Shown one piece after another: positions 47,166 to 58,599 of a stretch of DNA of 64,000 nt (position 1 is the stretch's first letter; each line of letters opens with the position of its first letter). Below the pieces are notes generated by a model. That model saw only the letters and a program-made list of their open reading frames with translations, did no database searches and had not been told where the DNA came from. A program made the position numbers and the translations under genes. Source of the DNA: Allomyces arbusculus (taxonomy: Eukaryota; Blastocladiomycota; Blastocladiomycetes; Blastocladiales; Blastocladiaceae); NCBI GenBank assembly GCA_027604705.1, contig JADHYV010000045.1, positions 1-64,000 of the forward strand, read 5' to 3'.

Positions 47166-48405
47166 ATGTCGAGCGCGCCGTTCCAGAAACTGTCGCAGTT
47201 TGGCGACCCGGAGGTGCCGGCGCAGACGGCAATTCTTGTCGACGACACGCAGCAGCGATCCCCCTCGCGCGCGCCGATGTTGCGCGGTCCCGAAAGCCCG
47301 GCACCGGCACAGGGTCCCGCAGAGCGCGTGGCCGCCGCGGCCGAATCGTTCCTCGACCAATTTTCGTGGATGAACTCGCACCGGAAAGTGGTACGTGATG
47401 GGACGCAAGCGTGCATGCGGTGCAATCCCGGAGGAATCCGAGGCTCACGCGTGCCGACGCGACGTACGTGTAGCTCCTGCGCGCGGTCCTCGGCGAAGGC
47501 CTCGTCACGTTCCTGTTCCTCTTCATCGTGTGCGCGACGCACGTCAACCACGTCCGCTCTCAGACGCCCGACTCGCTCGTGCTCTCGGCCATTTCCACGG
47601 GCTTCGCGTCGATTGCGCTCATCTACTCGTTTGCCGACGTGTCCGGCGCGCACTTCAACCCGGCCGTGACTTTCGCAACGATCGTGACGGGCAAGACGTC
47701 GCCGACCAAGGGCGCGCTCTACATTGTGATGCAAATGTTTTCGGCGATCATGGCGACCGTCTTTGTCAAGGCCGTGTTCCCAAAGGCCATGGATGGCGCG
47801 TCGACGCTGGAGTTGTTGTTTGTGGATGTCGGCACGGGGTCGGACGCGTTCCGCGCGTTTGGGATGGAGTTTATTCTCACGTTTATCTTGGTTTACGTGA
47901 TCTTCGTACGTACTTTTGCTTGACAGTGGGTGCGACACGCACGGGACTCGCAACTGACTCTCTCCCCTCCCCGTACATGTAGGCGACTGCCTTCGACACC
48001 GTCGACTCGTCGTCGGCCATCAAAGTCGAGACCGAAGTCGACGAGCACGGCCTCCCCTCTTCCCCCACGCCCACTCAGCAGCAACGTACGGGCGCCGGCC
48101 GGAACTTGACCATCTACACGACCTCGGGTAACACCAAGGCCGGGTTTGCGCCGCTGGCCATTGGCATGACGCTCGGGTTCCTGTGCTTCATCGGTGGGAC
48201 CGTCTCGGGCGGCGCGTTCAATCCGGCCCGCGTGTTTGGACCCGCCATGGTCGGCGGGTACTGGAACAACCACTGGGTCTACTGGTTGGGCGATTTCTGT
48301 GGTGCGGCCGTGGCCGGGTTCACGCAGTCGTTCTTTGCACAGTACGTGTTGATCTCGATCGAGAAAGATAAAGAGGCAGTGCGGCGAAGTTTGGATGAGG
48401 ACTGA
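47166..48405 (+). CDS. aquaporin (MIP family water channel)
   Basis: Six-helix water channel. Three exons, 47166-47390, 47474-47905, 47983-48405 (both donors GTACGT, phase 0), 359 residues. The N-terminal 75 residues are cytosolic and Ser/Pro-rich. The core starts LLRAVLGEGLVTFLFLF. The first NPA box is SGAHFNPAVTF (residues 137-139) and the second is SGGAFNPARVFGPA (299-301). The residue after NPAR is Val, not the Asp typical of glycerol facilitators, which argues for an orthodox aquaporin. WNNHWVYWLGDFCGAAVAG is the sixth helix. Between helices 4 and 5 (about 224-268) there is a hydrophilic insert of about 45 residues with acidic and Ser/Pro stretches. The short C-tail (EKDKEAVRRSLDED) is charged. 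Confidence 0.95.
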
Positions 48406-50619
48406 CATCTTCGTTGCGATTTTTAGCCGCCCCGTGCAGTCGTCGGTCACGCACTAAGTGGTGGAGAACTATGGCAGGGTGCACGTGCCGCGGTCGATCG
48501 GTCGGCTTGCAGGACGAAGGGCGTGCGTGCACTCATTGTAGTGGAGAGGATTATGGAGGACTGGATGGTCGAGTGGATGAGGAAAGGCACGGACTTGACA
48601 TGGACGGAGACTTGAAACTTACCTGTTCGCACGAGAATCGGAATCAAGCTAGGATGTGGCGTATTTCGATCCTTTGGCAGCGCTTGGAAAGTAAGAGGGA
48701 GTCTTCGCGGCGGATGAAGTGGTCGCAATGTTGGTTGGAAGTTGGAAAAGCCTGGTTATGCGATTGTGATCCGCCCGGCCCCGACTCCATACGCAGCGAT
48801 CGCTGAAAAGTTCAAGGACCAGCGCTGACCTCCCTCCCGGTCGCGACGACCGACAACGTTTTCACGCTACAATCCTATCTCGCAACATCGGCCTTTGTTT
48901 CAAACACGCGGATCCTTTCAGCGCTCGTCACGCACGCCGCGAGAACGGCGGTTGCAGACCGCCCACGCCGATCGACGCGCTAGTCCAACGGCCCAGCTCC
49001 GTCTTGATCACGCTCCCCGAGCCAGATCCGACCATAAAGAACGCGGTCCCGACAATTCGCAGCGACGGTCAGGATTGCTGCGCGCTCATGCGGCGTAATA
49101 GATGGTGGTGACGGCCGTGGGCAGGCGCCGTGATGGAGGAAGACGAGGTGCTGCATCAGCTTTGAATAATATGGGATCAGGAATGAGCACCGCGAACAGC
49201 AAGGGGTGCCCGGCGAGGGAGCGTGTGGAATGGGGGGCCGCACGTCGAGATATCGTGGATGCGCGAGGAAGCGATCGGATACAAGGGCGCGTTGATCGAG
49301 GTCTCGCTGACCTGAGGACAAAAATATGCTCGGTGGTGTGATGGAAAGGAAAAATGTATGGCCTGTTCGATGCGCAGGTCGGTGCGCTGCAGGAAACGAC
49401 TCGCCGCGTTGCATTTTGCATCCATTGACTGTGGTCATTGACTGACGACCTAGTTCCTTGATGCCTAGGTATATTGAGCGTGACCAGAGCAGGCGCACCG
49501 ATTCTGCTCGGCCTTTATACCCATGCGCGATGTTTGGTGCGCGAGTATCAACGATGGAGCGGGTACCTTGATGCGCCTTGAGACTTGCTGATCGCGCCCG
49601 TCACTCATACGGGAGTATTACTGGCCCGAACACGGCTGCGCGCGGACAATAGATTCAATGCGGTGCCTGGGGAGTGCTTCCATGGCCGCCTGCCATTGAA
49701 CCAAACAGGGCCCGTCGGAGACGCAAGAGGTGTCTCTTCGCGCTCGCCGAATAATGGATCATTTTGGAATGGTGCATCTACCACATCGTACCCGCAGCAC
49801 AGTCATGTCAGCGCGCATCAACATGCCGTGTAATGCCCGAATGTGGCTGCCTGGTACAGACGGAGTCACACGACAGTCATTGTCGCGCAGCGAACCAGCG
49901 TTACTGACCATCCCGCGCGTGTTGACTGCAGACTGCGTCTTCAACTGGTCAAAATCGCATTGAGCTGCATCCGTGTTTGCACCGCTTGGCGGTCAACGGG
50001 TTTACAGGTCCGTAGTTTTGCATCAATCAAAGGTCGTGGAGCGTGTCTGTACTGGCAAAACTGACCATCCTGCGCACTGTCGTTCCACCACGGAACCAAC
50101 GACTGTTGTTCGCGCCCATGGATTCGTCGACAAACCGCATTCTTGCGGTGCAACCAGCGGGTCGATGCGTGCAATGCGTGTGCCGATCGTACAACGCCTG
50201 GCGCCCCCACCTGGCCGCGGCTTGACCCTCAGATCTGTCGCCGCTGTAACTACTGATGGGGCGCAACACGTCGCGCGAGCGAAGAAGGGCGGCTCACGGT
50301 CGCTGTCGGCAAGAGAATTATTCTTAAACATCGAGAATGTAGCTAGAGGTGAGGGACGCGCGCTGGAGACTGGGTGAATGGCAGCACGTGGCGGAAACAA
50401 AGTGGAAGTATCAGCGCATCATCATACGCTCGCGATTGTGGGTGAAGAAGGTTCCTTTGCGGATAGAGTTGACGTTGGTGACATAATTTCGAACTTATTG
50501 AGCCGTTCGTTTTGACCATGGACGCGGTAGCCCATTTTGCGTGGATGAACATCACAACGACAACAAAGCAGTCAAAATTGCAGAAAGGTTATTCTATTGT
50601 AATATCCGATGAAAAGAAA
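48406..50619. other. intergenic region right of the aquaporin gene
   Basis: About 2.2 kb of moderate GC. I see no domain-bearing frame, RNA gene or obvious repeat. Confidence 0.5.
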
Positions 50620-50841
50620 TCACTGTCCCACGCGCTGAATATGAAGTTGCCGTTGGCTCTGCACAACTTCTGTCTTGAAATGCGCGTCAAGCACGCCCTC
50701 CGCCTGGCAGTACGCATCGACCGACGGAAACTCGGTGCGATTGACCAGGATCGGGCGCACGTCCTCCTCTGGCAGAACCGCGTGCTGCATCGCGATCTCG
50801 TACCCGACCCGGTTGTGCTCTGGCTTGGCGACAGTCCAGAT
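50620..50841 (-). CDS. orphan coding exon, 3' end of an unidentified gene
   Basis: On the minus strand a CTCCAG acceptor is followed by 73 codons and a stop. The segment starts IWTVAKPEHNRVGYEIAM and contains LPEEDVRPILVNRTEFPS and AYCQAEGVLDAHFKTEVV. It uses the G/C-ending codons of the neighbouring real genes and has a balanced, soluble-protein composition, unlike the frames around it. No upstream exon could be fixed. A GTGCGT donor about 40 bases upstream suggests a small intron and a preceding exon at about 50,880-51,020. I do not recognise the family. It may be a gene remnant, or the last exon of a gene interrupted by the repeat block to its right. Confidence 0.45.
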   Translation of the reverse strand: MWTVAKPEHNRVGYEIAMQHAVLPEEDVRPILVNRTEFPSVDAYCQAEGVLDAHFKTEVVQSQRQLHIQRVGQ

Positions 50842-51539
50842 CTGGAGGGCAAGGGATAAAGGCTGATTGAGCACGCACATAATAGCATGGTGGAGATGGG
50901 CAGCAAGGTTGAAGGTGCTGATAAGAGTGTACATGATGAGCATATAGGATGCCGAGTTTCCCATTCCAGGTTGTGCAAAGACCGACAAGAAACATCTGCA
51001 CGGTGTTAGCGAAGTCATTCATTACCTCGAGACTCTGACAGGAGCCCAGTCTTTGATGGCTGATGGGTCACTCGTTGTCTTTTGTGGCGCCGACAACTGG
51101 AGACGTCTACACCACAAGAATCCGAGTTTTCAGACACTCGTGGTGCGTCTTCAACAGGGAAAACCACATTAATATATGCTGCTAAGAGCAAGTGCGCCCA
51201 AAGCTGGCCAACAAAACATTACAAGGCACATGCAAGGAGAACGGCCAAGACGTTGAGGCTCAGGAAGAGAGGCAACGCGCCGCTGCGTCGGTGGAGAGTA
51301 AAGAGGAAGCTGCAGAGCTGCCACATATGAGTAGAAGCTGTTCAGTCTGCACGGCGCCAATGTGGTGGTGCAAAGCAGCGCATGTCTCTCAGGACGGCGT
51401 CAATTTGGCGTGACTGACATGTGAGGCAAACAGAGAATGTCTCGCACTTCCACTTCATTCCATCATCACATTGCAACTGAGTTCCTGTACTGTCACTGAC
51501 AACGTTGCCATTTGCCGGACGACTGCTGGCGCTGGTGCA
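50842..51539. other. spacer, possibly upstream exons of the orphan gene
   Basis: CpG content is still normal here. Hydrophobic open stretches on the minus strand between 50,880 and 51,020 may be coding but have no firm splice sites. Nothing else is supported. Confidence 0.3.
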
Positions 51540-52299
51540 GAGCAACAAGCCACAATACTATGCAAAGCAATGAGACCAGCACTGCCCACACTGAGCTGCC
51601 TGCCAGCAGCTGCATGGTTTCCACATGATGTTGATGCTGGGACTGTGAGCACCAATGACAACAAGCTGCTAGCAACTTTTCAATTTGTTAGTAAGCAGGG
51701 AGGACAGACTGGCCATAAGGACTGGCACCCACGCCAAGGAGCTCACAACATTGCAGATGCAATTGTGGCCCTTTGGACATGTGCACTGCTTTTGCACAGT
51801 CAGTCTGACCTCACTCACCTAGCAGGTGTCAGAACACTGCATAGGGATGAAAGTCAGTTCAGGAAGGTGAAAAGCAAAAATGTCAATGCAAGGAACATGT
51901 CAGAACAAGCTTTATTTGCCACAATCAAAGTCAAACAAACCCTCATCCCCCAGGCTTAACCTGATCCAGTCAGTGCCACCACCACAACATGGTGCTGCAT
52001 GGGTGCCACAAAAGTAACAGCATCATATTGCCATATGCTGCAGCTGCAACATGCCCATATGCAAGATGTGCACCCAATGTGATCAAATCAAGCACACCTT
52101 GGAGCTGTTTCTGGTGCTTGGCATCTGGTGAAATGCTGTCACTGTTGTTGTTGTCATTGTTGTTGTTGTAGCAATGACAACATCTTCAGCCCAGGCTTGT
52201 TTGTGCTTGATAGCTGTAAGTGTCATGGCAGGTGTTATAACCATGGCCTGGTGCAATGGTGTTGCAGTGCTTGCAGCCACCCTGCACACAGCTTCATGG

Positions 52300-52353
52300 C
52301 AGTGGCCACAGCAGTTTTTGGCATTTCCTGCCAGTGGCCACAGCAGTTTTTGG
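52300..52353 (+). repeat. 22-bp direct repeat
   Basis: CAGTGGCCACAGCAGTTTTTGG occurs exactly at 52,300-52,321 and at 52,332-52,353, with 10 bases between. It lies within the CpG-poor island. Confidence 0.8.
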
Positions 52354-54144
52354 TGAAATGACAATTATGGCTGCAAAGGCCTTCAGTGTCATGACTGTGA
52401 CACCAATGGTCACTGATCATGTAATGGCTCCTCATCACCTACTAACACCCTGTCTGTAGTGGTGGTGGTGGTAGTAGTGGGGATATCAACTTGGTTTGGC
52501 CAGCTTCAACTCATCATCTTGTGCAGAAACAGCTTATTGCCATGACCATCACCAGTCAGCAGCAGGACTGCATGATCAATGTGGGCATTGTCATTGAACA
52601 GACTGCTCACAGCAATGCTTGTCATGCAAACAGAAGGTCATGGCTGCACAGGTCAGGTGTCCAGGTACACCCAGCAGCCATGTGGGGCCAGCCAGAGCTT
52701 GACAAATCAGGGTGTGTGAGCAAGGTTTGTAGCAATGTTGCCACATGGTGGCAGATGGTGTGCTCATGGTCAGCCTGCTGACTGCTATGGTGGCTTGCAG
52801 TGATCAGGAAGAGGCCCAGGGTGGCTGGCAGAGGCATGGGTCTTACAGGTTGGCCATCTGGGGTCAGATTGAACTGTCAGCTGCCATTCCCACTGAGTGA
52901 GTCAGAGTAATCAGCCAGTGTTGGTACGATCTTAATTGCACAACCCACCACTAGCTGAGCCCTAATCCAAACCCTGGTTGCCATGAACATCCTCAGTGGG
53001 AGGCCCTGCAATAGTGTCAAGGCAGTGCCCAGGTGGAGCCAAATCAGGTCCTGCCAACACTCACGCCTGTTCTCAAGATGGCATGTTGATGCACAACACT
53101 CACGCACTTCCTGTTGACAGACAAGATGGTGCCAGGTTCACAGTTGACCTGCTTGTGCTGTCCAGCACAGTGTCAGTGCTCAGCAACACAGTCACCTTGG
53201 CAATACCACCCTTGCTCAACCACATGGTCAGCTACTTGCAGCTTAGTTTGACCACAATGGGGTCAGTATCAAGGTACATTTCATGGAACATCATGAATTC
53301 CCAAAATGTGTTGTCAATGGCTGACTCAAGCTCAAGCAGCAAAGCACCAATCTCAGGAACAAAACAGGTCCAGGTAACCAATGACTCACTGCTGTCAAAG
53401 GACTGCTGATGCCAAGCACATGCCTCTGCCTATAAATTGCTTGGCATACTGCATCAAGACTTCAACTTGGTCAACCCTCCTGGCCTTGTTGCAGGCCAGA
53501 CTCTGACTTACATCACTGCAGGCTTTTCTGGCAACAGCAATGAGAACTGCAGCCAACACTTGGCTCTCATGGATTGCAAGGGTGTCACAGTTGGCCCTTG
53601 AGAGTTGCAGCAGCAGCTTTTGCTTGGAACTCATACATAAGCAGGTAATCCCTGCACAGCCATACACATCCTTAATGACCACCAGCTGCAGCATACCACC
53701 TCCAAAGTCAACCATGGTGTCACCACCATTGTGCGGTGCCATGCCAGCCACAAGAACCTTGCACATGATGGCTTGGCATTTTACACTCATTGTCAGCAGG
53801 GTCAATGTCTACAGCATCATCAACCTCAGGCTGTCCTGGCCAGTCATTGAGCAGATCCAGTGCAGGCAGGACCACAAGAACCACAAGAGCAAAGAAAATG
53901 CAGAACCAGAGTGGCATTGAGAGGCCAAAGGAACATGAGAAACAACAAATGAGGGAAGAACACTTGATAGGGTCTGTGTGCAGTCCAACTCAACTCACTT
54001 CCAGCACTCAACCAGCCATGGGGACAAGCTGAGCTGAGTTTTGGGGTTTGGCATGTGCAGATTTTTTTTCTCAGCTCAGCTCAATTACACCACCGTTACT
54101 GCCTTTGTTCCTGTTCAAACCAACATTTCTCCCACACTGCCACC

Positions 54145-55387
54145 ATGCTCTTTGCCCATCAGCACAGATGCCACCATGCCATTGTCACACTGGGCACAGC
54201 TGCTGTAGCACAGCACCAGGCAGCACTACAGAACATCATTGCAGCATCCCTTATTGACAAGTCGTTCCTTGACTCCTCATACTGGTCTGAGTGGGAACTG
54301 TTCAACATGCAAGTGTGCCTTGAGCATGTGCTGCAGAATTTTGGGCATGACTTCTGCTTCAAGGTTGACAAGTTCTGGGAAATCCTGACTATCTTCAAGA
54401 TGCTACTGGTGTTCATTCTTGACAACCAGACCAAGGTTGACACATGGCTCACCCTTGCCATTATGCTGCACTGTCTCAGGCATGCCACAAGCATGACCAA
54501 CCCATGCATGATGTATGGCTACCACCTGATGACCATTTTGCCCATCATCAAGGAGGTGTGCCCCATGTGATTGTATGTCTTGACCTTCCTGTTCTGCCTG
54601 GAGGTTGTAGGTCATGCACTGGATTGATGTACAGTATGCACACAAGATGTACCTCAGGCCACACTCTGTCACAGATGTGCAGCTGTGCAGGTTCATGTAT
54701 GCCATCAAGCAACAGGGCAGTAAGGCTTTCAATTTCATGGACTGCTACTGCATAATCATCAGGTTCATTGATGGCATGCTCCTCAAGACAACCTGTCTGT
54801 CACTTGACCAGTGGCTCATGTATGATGGGTGGAAGTCAAACCATGGGATGAAGTTCCAGGGCATTGTGATGCCCAATGGAATTGCATATGATGTGACCAG
54901 TCTGGGGATGTTCCGGATTGCTGATAGTTGACTCTTTTTGCTGAACCGCACAGCAGAGTGGCTGCAGTGCATCCAGGAACCATTGCACAAGGCCATGGGG
55001 GGTGTGGATGCAGTTGTGTATGGCAACCTGGTGCACACCATCTCTCCCACTGTTGAGAAGTGGGCTGTTGGGGTGCTTGACAAGATAAGTAAAGAGTACA
55101 TCAACACCCTAGCTAGCTGCCATATGGGTGTTGAATGGTACTATGGCATTGTCATCAACTTGTGGACCTGTATGGTGGCCCAGCACCAACTCTGGCTGCT
55201 CAATGGTGGCATGGTGAGCAAGTACCTAGTCACATGCTTCCTCACCAACAAGACATGCATGACCAGGTTGAACCAGTTGCATGTGCATTGTGACATCTTG
55301 CTTGGCTTGCCCATGGCCTGGCACTTGGGCAGGTGTTCCATCCCCACTGCATTCCACAACTTGTCTGTGGTCATGCACTTTGCTTGA
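54145..55387 (+). pseudogene. Harbinger-like DDE (DDE_Tnp_4) transposase relic
   Basis: Family landmarks are visible in order. FIDGMLLKT holds the first catalytic Asp. LMYDGWKSNHGMKFQGIVMP corresponds to the family's YNGHKR.HALKFQ.V..P. VVYGNLVHTISP stands where the family has YGDPAY.L.P; the Asp has become Asn. GVEWYYGIVINLW and SKYLVTCFLTNKTCMT match the usual VEW.FG.V..LF and KYY.V..LL.N. The frame changes near 54,570-54,614 and a TGA at 54,929-54,931 interrupts it where a Trp codon is likely. Several expected Arg codons (CGN) have become CA/TG codons, fitting CpG decay. It is not functional as read. Confidence 0.75.
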
Positions 55388-55389
55388 GA

Positions 55390-56145
55390 CAGTCATCCCC
55401 ACAAGGCCTTCAGGGCACACATCCTCCACCTTCTTCCTGTGTGCTTCAGCTGCCTTCTCCTTTGACCCATTGTTCTTGACATCTGAGCCAGCAACCAACA
55501 TCTTGTATTGCACAATGAGCAAACTGAGTACCAAGTCTGAGTAGTGGCCCATGCCTGTCACCATGTGCTTCTTGCAGTAGTCATCCTTTGGTCTGCTCTT
55601 TGTCCAGCACTGTGGTACCATCTTCAAGGTACTTGTTGAGTGCATTGACAGCTTCACTGACCATCCAGCATGGGTTCTTGCTTGCCTTTGCCCTATGTTG
55701 GATCTCCTTCAGGATCTGCTCATGGTCCTTCTTCTCCATTTCCTCAATGAGGCTCTCAAGCGCATCAAACGTGTTTTCAAGGCCCATGAAAAACAGCTGG
55801 GGGTCATGGACTGCAGCTGCTCTTGCTTGGACTTGCCCTTGCCCTTTCCCTCAGCTGACTGGTCAACCTCTTGGGGGGGGGGGGATATTCCAGTGTGGGC
55901 ATCTCTGTGAAGAAGTTGTCCTTGCTGTCATTGGGCTCAGAGGCTGTGGTGGGCATCTCCAGCTTGGTAAACATGGTGGTGGAGATGGTGGTCAGCAGCA
56001 TCAAGGTCATGGGAGCAGCCAGGCGTGTGGGACTGTTGTACAAGGAAGAAGATCTGGCCTGTCTATGGGGGTGGACGTGTGTTTTCCAGCTGGTGGTATT
56101 GTGATTTTCAGTATGGTCAGACTTGAGATGACCAGTCTGACAGCT
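55390..56145 (-). pseudogene. second Harbinger ORF relic (unidentified accessory protein)
   Basis: Minus-strand open segments at 55,226-55,657, 55,581-55,787 and 55,804-56,043 lie in different frames but read as pieces of one charged, helical protein. Examples are LESLIEEMEKKDHEQILKEI and KNPCWMVSEAVNALNKYLE. Harbinger elements usually encode a Myb/SANT-like DNA-binding partner here. I see no clear tryptophan triad, so the role is inferred from position only. An 11-base G run lies at about 55,874. Confidence 0.4.
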
Positions 56146-57461
56146 GCTCAGCTTTTGGCCAAAACTGAGCAGTGATCAACTTGGTTTGGGTGCTCTCAAC
56201 TCACCTTGATCTGCAAGGCACCCATGAGACACTGAACTGAGTTGAGCAAAGGAGTTGAGCAGCACTGCACACTGACCCTGATATGGGGACACTGCACAGC
56301 ACTGCAGCCCATGCCCACTCAAACTCTGCACCTGACCTGCTGTACAACACTGTACAAACTGACAAACAGATTCAACAGTTAAAAGACAGACAGAAAGAAA
56401 GCAGTTGCACAGACACCCAACCACCATGCAGCACAATGGCAACATTTTGGCCATGACTCAATGGCCATTGTAACTGCAACACATCACATAAACCCAGTTG
56501 GCCTCAGTTGCACTGCATGTGCTGGGACTGGCCCAATGCGTCCCCTGTAGCCATGGCTGTGGGTTAATTGTCATTGGCCATGGATGTCTCCACAAGGATG
56601 AACAACATCACCAATATGTTGGCAGCATGCAGAGCATGTGCTGCAAGCACCAGGAGGCACAGTGACTGGCATGGAATTGGTGTAGTAATTGGCCCTGTGT
56701 CCCATGCCTCCTCAGCCTTGTTGCCCACCTTAATGGTGAGGTCACTGGGTGCTGTCACATTGACAGTGACATTGATGCTGACTCTTGTCCCAAGCAAATG
56801 CCATCTCAATTCACAAAATATCGCAAAAACCTCCTCATGACTGGTCAGCATTGCAAAAGGGAACAATGGGGAAGCACACCAAGGGTGGATGGTGTTCCTG
56901 ATACAGGCACTATCAGAACAAGGCAAGCAGCAGTCACCATGCCATGGCACAGCTTGGCATGCTTAACTAGCTGTGCAAAAAGCAATGGCATTTGCACAAA
57001 GATGAACACATTGTTGAAATGATGGACATGCTGACTATGCAGAAAAGGGTGTGATTGATGTTGTTGCCAGTGGTGCCCAGCTGTCACACATTGATCCAGT
57101 TGACAACATCATTGGCATTGCCAACAGTCTTGATGGACTGATCCATCAGTATCATGTCAGTGACATTGGCACAATATTGAATGCCAGTACCAGTGAGGTG
57201 AAAGGGAGCCACATCAGTGGCAGTAATGATATTGCAAACAGTCCCATGCAGCTTGAGTGCAATGGTGATAACTCTGCCTAGCAACAGGCCAGTTGTCAGA
57301 AGGTCATGCAGCAATTGCATAGCAGTGCTGCACATAGCCAATAACATGGCTGCCTCCTCTGCACTGGGTTGGTGCCTGCCAAAGGCAGCATCAAATACAT
57401 TGCAGTAGTGTATCATGAGTGTCATCAGGGTAAAAAGGAGCATAGCCTGCAGTTAAGGAGT

Positions 57462-57539
57462 ATGGGATGGTCTGCAACACTAGGACTCTGCACTGATATG
57501 ATGGGATGGTCTGCAACACTAGGACTCTGCACTGATATG
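57462..57539 (+). repeat. 39-bp perfect tandem duplication
   Basis: The unit beginning ATGGGATGGTCTGCAACACT occurs twice without a mismatch (57,462-57,500 and 57,501-57,539), followed by a short partial copy. Its perfection contrasts with the decayed DNA around it, so it is recent. Confidence 0.9.
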
Positions 57540-57880
57540 ATGGATGTTATGTAAATCCGTCCATACCTGCAGTAGTGTCAAGGCGTTACTTGGCAAGCAT
57601 GGATGTGTGCCAATGCAACTCATTGCAGGGCTGACATGGAAACATTGCCCTTGCCTGCTCACCATGCCACCAATACTGGTCATGTCAAACAAAGGTCCCA
57701 ATCCATGCTGATCTCATACCTGTCATGGAGTGTGAGGTACTTTATGTGTCACCAACAGCCCTTGCTGGATCCAAGCATTGAGCAGCAATAGAATCTCCTT
57801 CATGCAATGCTGCTCACAAAAGCTATGCCACCTGCACATTGCCCTTTTTCAGGACAGAGATGATCCAGCAGTGCAACTGA

Positions 57881-58512
57881 CAGGAAACGTACTGGTGATG
57901 TGGGACCTGTGCCACGACTTGCACAGTGTCATGATGATCAGGAATGCGTGAAAGGCCAAAGAGCGTTGAGGATTAATGGTCTCAAGTGAGGGTGCCAGGT
58001 TGAACGTGTGGCCTGAGAGCTGCTGATCAAGTACAGGAACCCTAGCGTTATGCCAATTATTAGCGCCGTGAGAAGCGGCCTTGGTGCTGCCCAATATCGT
58101 GGAGATGATCAGGATCTGGCCAGTGCAATAAGGGAAGCAGCAAAAAAGACAAGACGGCACTGCATCATTGCAAGACGCACCTTTCCAAGGAAGGTCAGGT
58201 CCACTCATCAGTCCGCAGCCCCTGCCTTCCGCGCCAGCTGGATACTCAGCTAGGTCGCCAGAATGGCGAGTCGTCAACAGCAGCACTTTCTTGGACCGCT
58301 TTCGCTGGATTCCAGACAAGGGGCCCCGATTTATGAGCTGGTAGGCCGCATGGAGAACAGGCAACAAGGCCGCTTGCTTTTGGCGGTCTGTAATTAATGC
58401 TGCCCATTGAAGGCGCGGCAGGCAGCTGTGGCAGCGGCGAGGCGAGAGCGACAGCGAGGAAAGGGCGGCAGCAGTCTGGCAAGGAGCGAGAGACCTGTAA
58501 GGCGACACTTAC
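57881..58512. other. spacer between the repeat island and orphan 5' exon
   Basis: CpG content returns to normal here. Possible acceptor sites on the minus strand (for example CTGCCACAG near 58,425) exist, but no following exon could be supported. Confidence 0.3.
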
Positions 58513-58599
58513 AAACGCCTTCATCTCATTTTGAACCTTCTTCTCGATCTGCGCGACGGATCCGTCTACAGAATTTGCTGACCGGCCATTGCGTGACAT
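58513..58599 (-). CDS. possible first exon of an unidentified gene
   Basis: On the minus strand an ATG opens 29 codons (MSRNGRSANSVDGSVAQ, then IEKKVQNEMKAF) ending exactly at a strong GTAAGT donor. The segment is amphipathic with heptad-like spacing. No second exon could be placed before the CpG-poor island. The family is unknown. A link to the orphan 3' exon at 50,620-50,841 on the same strand is possible but unproven. Confidence 0.35.

Larger units (their letters stand above)
53969..56279 (+). mobile_element. PIF/Harbinger-type DNA transposon, decayed
   Basis: A 2,311-bp element. The left end is AGGGTCTGTGTGCAGT (53,969-53,984). The right end (56,264-56,279) is its inverse with one mismatch (AGGGTCAGTGTGCAGT when reversed). 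GAT flanks both ends (53,966-53,968 and 56,280-56,282), a 3-bp target duplication as expected for this superfamily. Subterminal CAACTC/GAGTTG words recur just inside both ends. It carries a DDE transposase relic on the plus strand and a second frame on the minus strand, in the convergent two-gene plan known for Harbinger elements. Because the ends and target duplication are still clear, the insertion is probably not very old even though its coding parts are broken. Confidence 0.8.
51540..57880. repeat. CpG-depleted repeat island
   Basis: About 6.3 kb in which CG dinucleotides nearly vanish (many 60-base lines have none) while TG and CA are abundant, against CpG-saturated flanks. The change is sharp at both edges. 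It contains the Harbinger element at 53,969-56,279, short tandem repeats, and several stop-riddled frames on both strands (for example minus 53,395-53,805, 56,564-56,950 and 57,084-57,443) that I could not assign. The pattern fits transposable-element DNA that was cytosine-methylated at CpG and decayed by deamination. Confidence 0.75.

Noticed and set aside
49759-50400. Short overlapping frames on both strands
   Set aside because: No domain, no splice logic and no conserved composition. Treated as intergenic.
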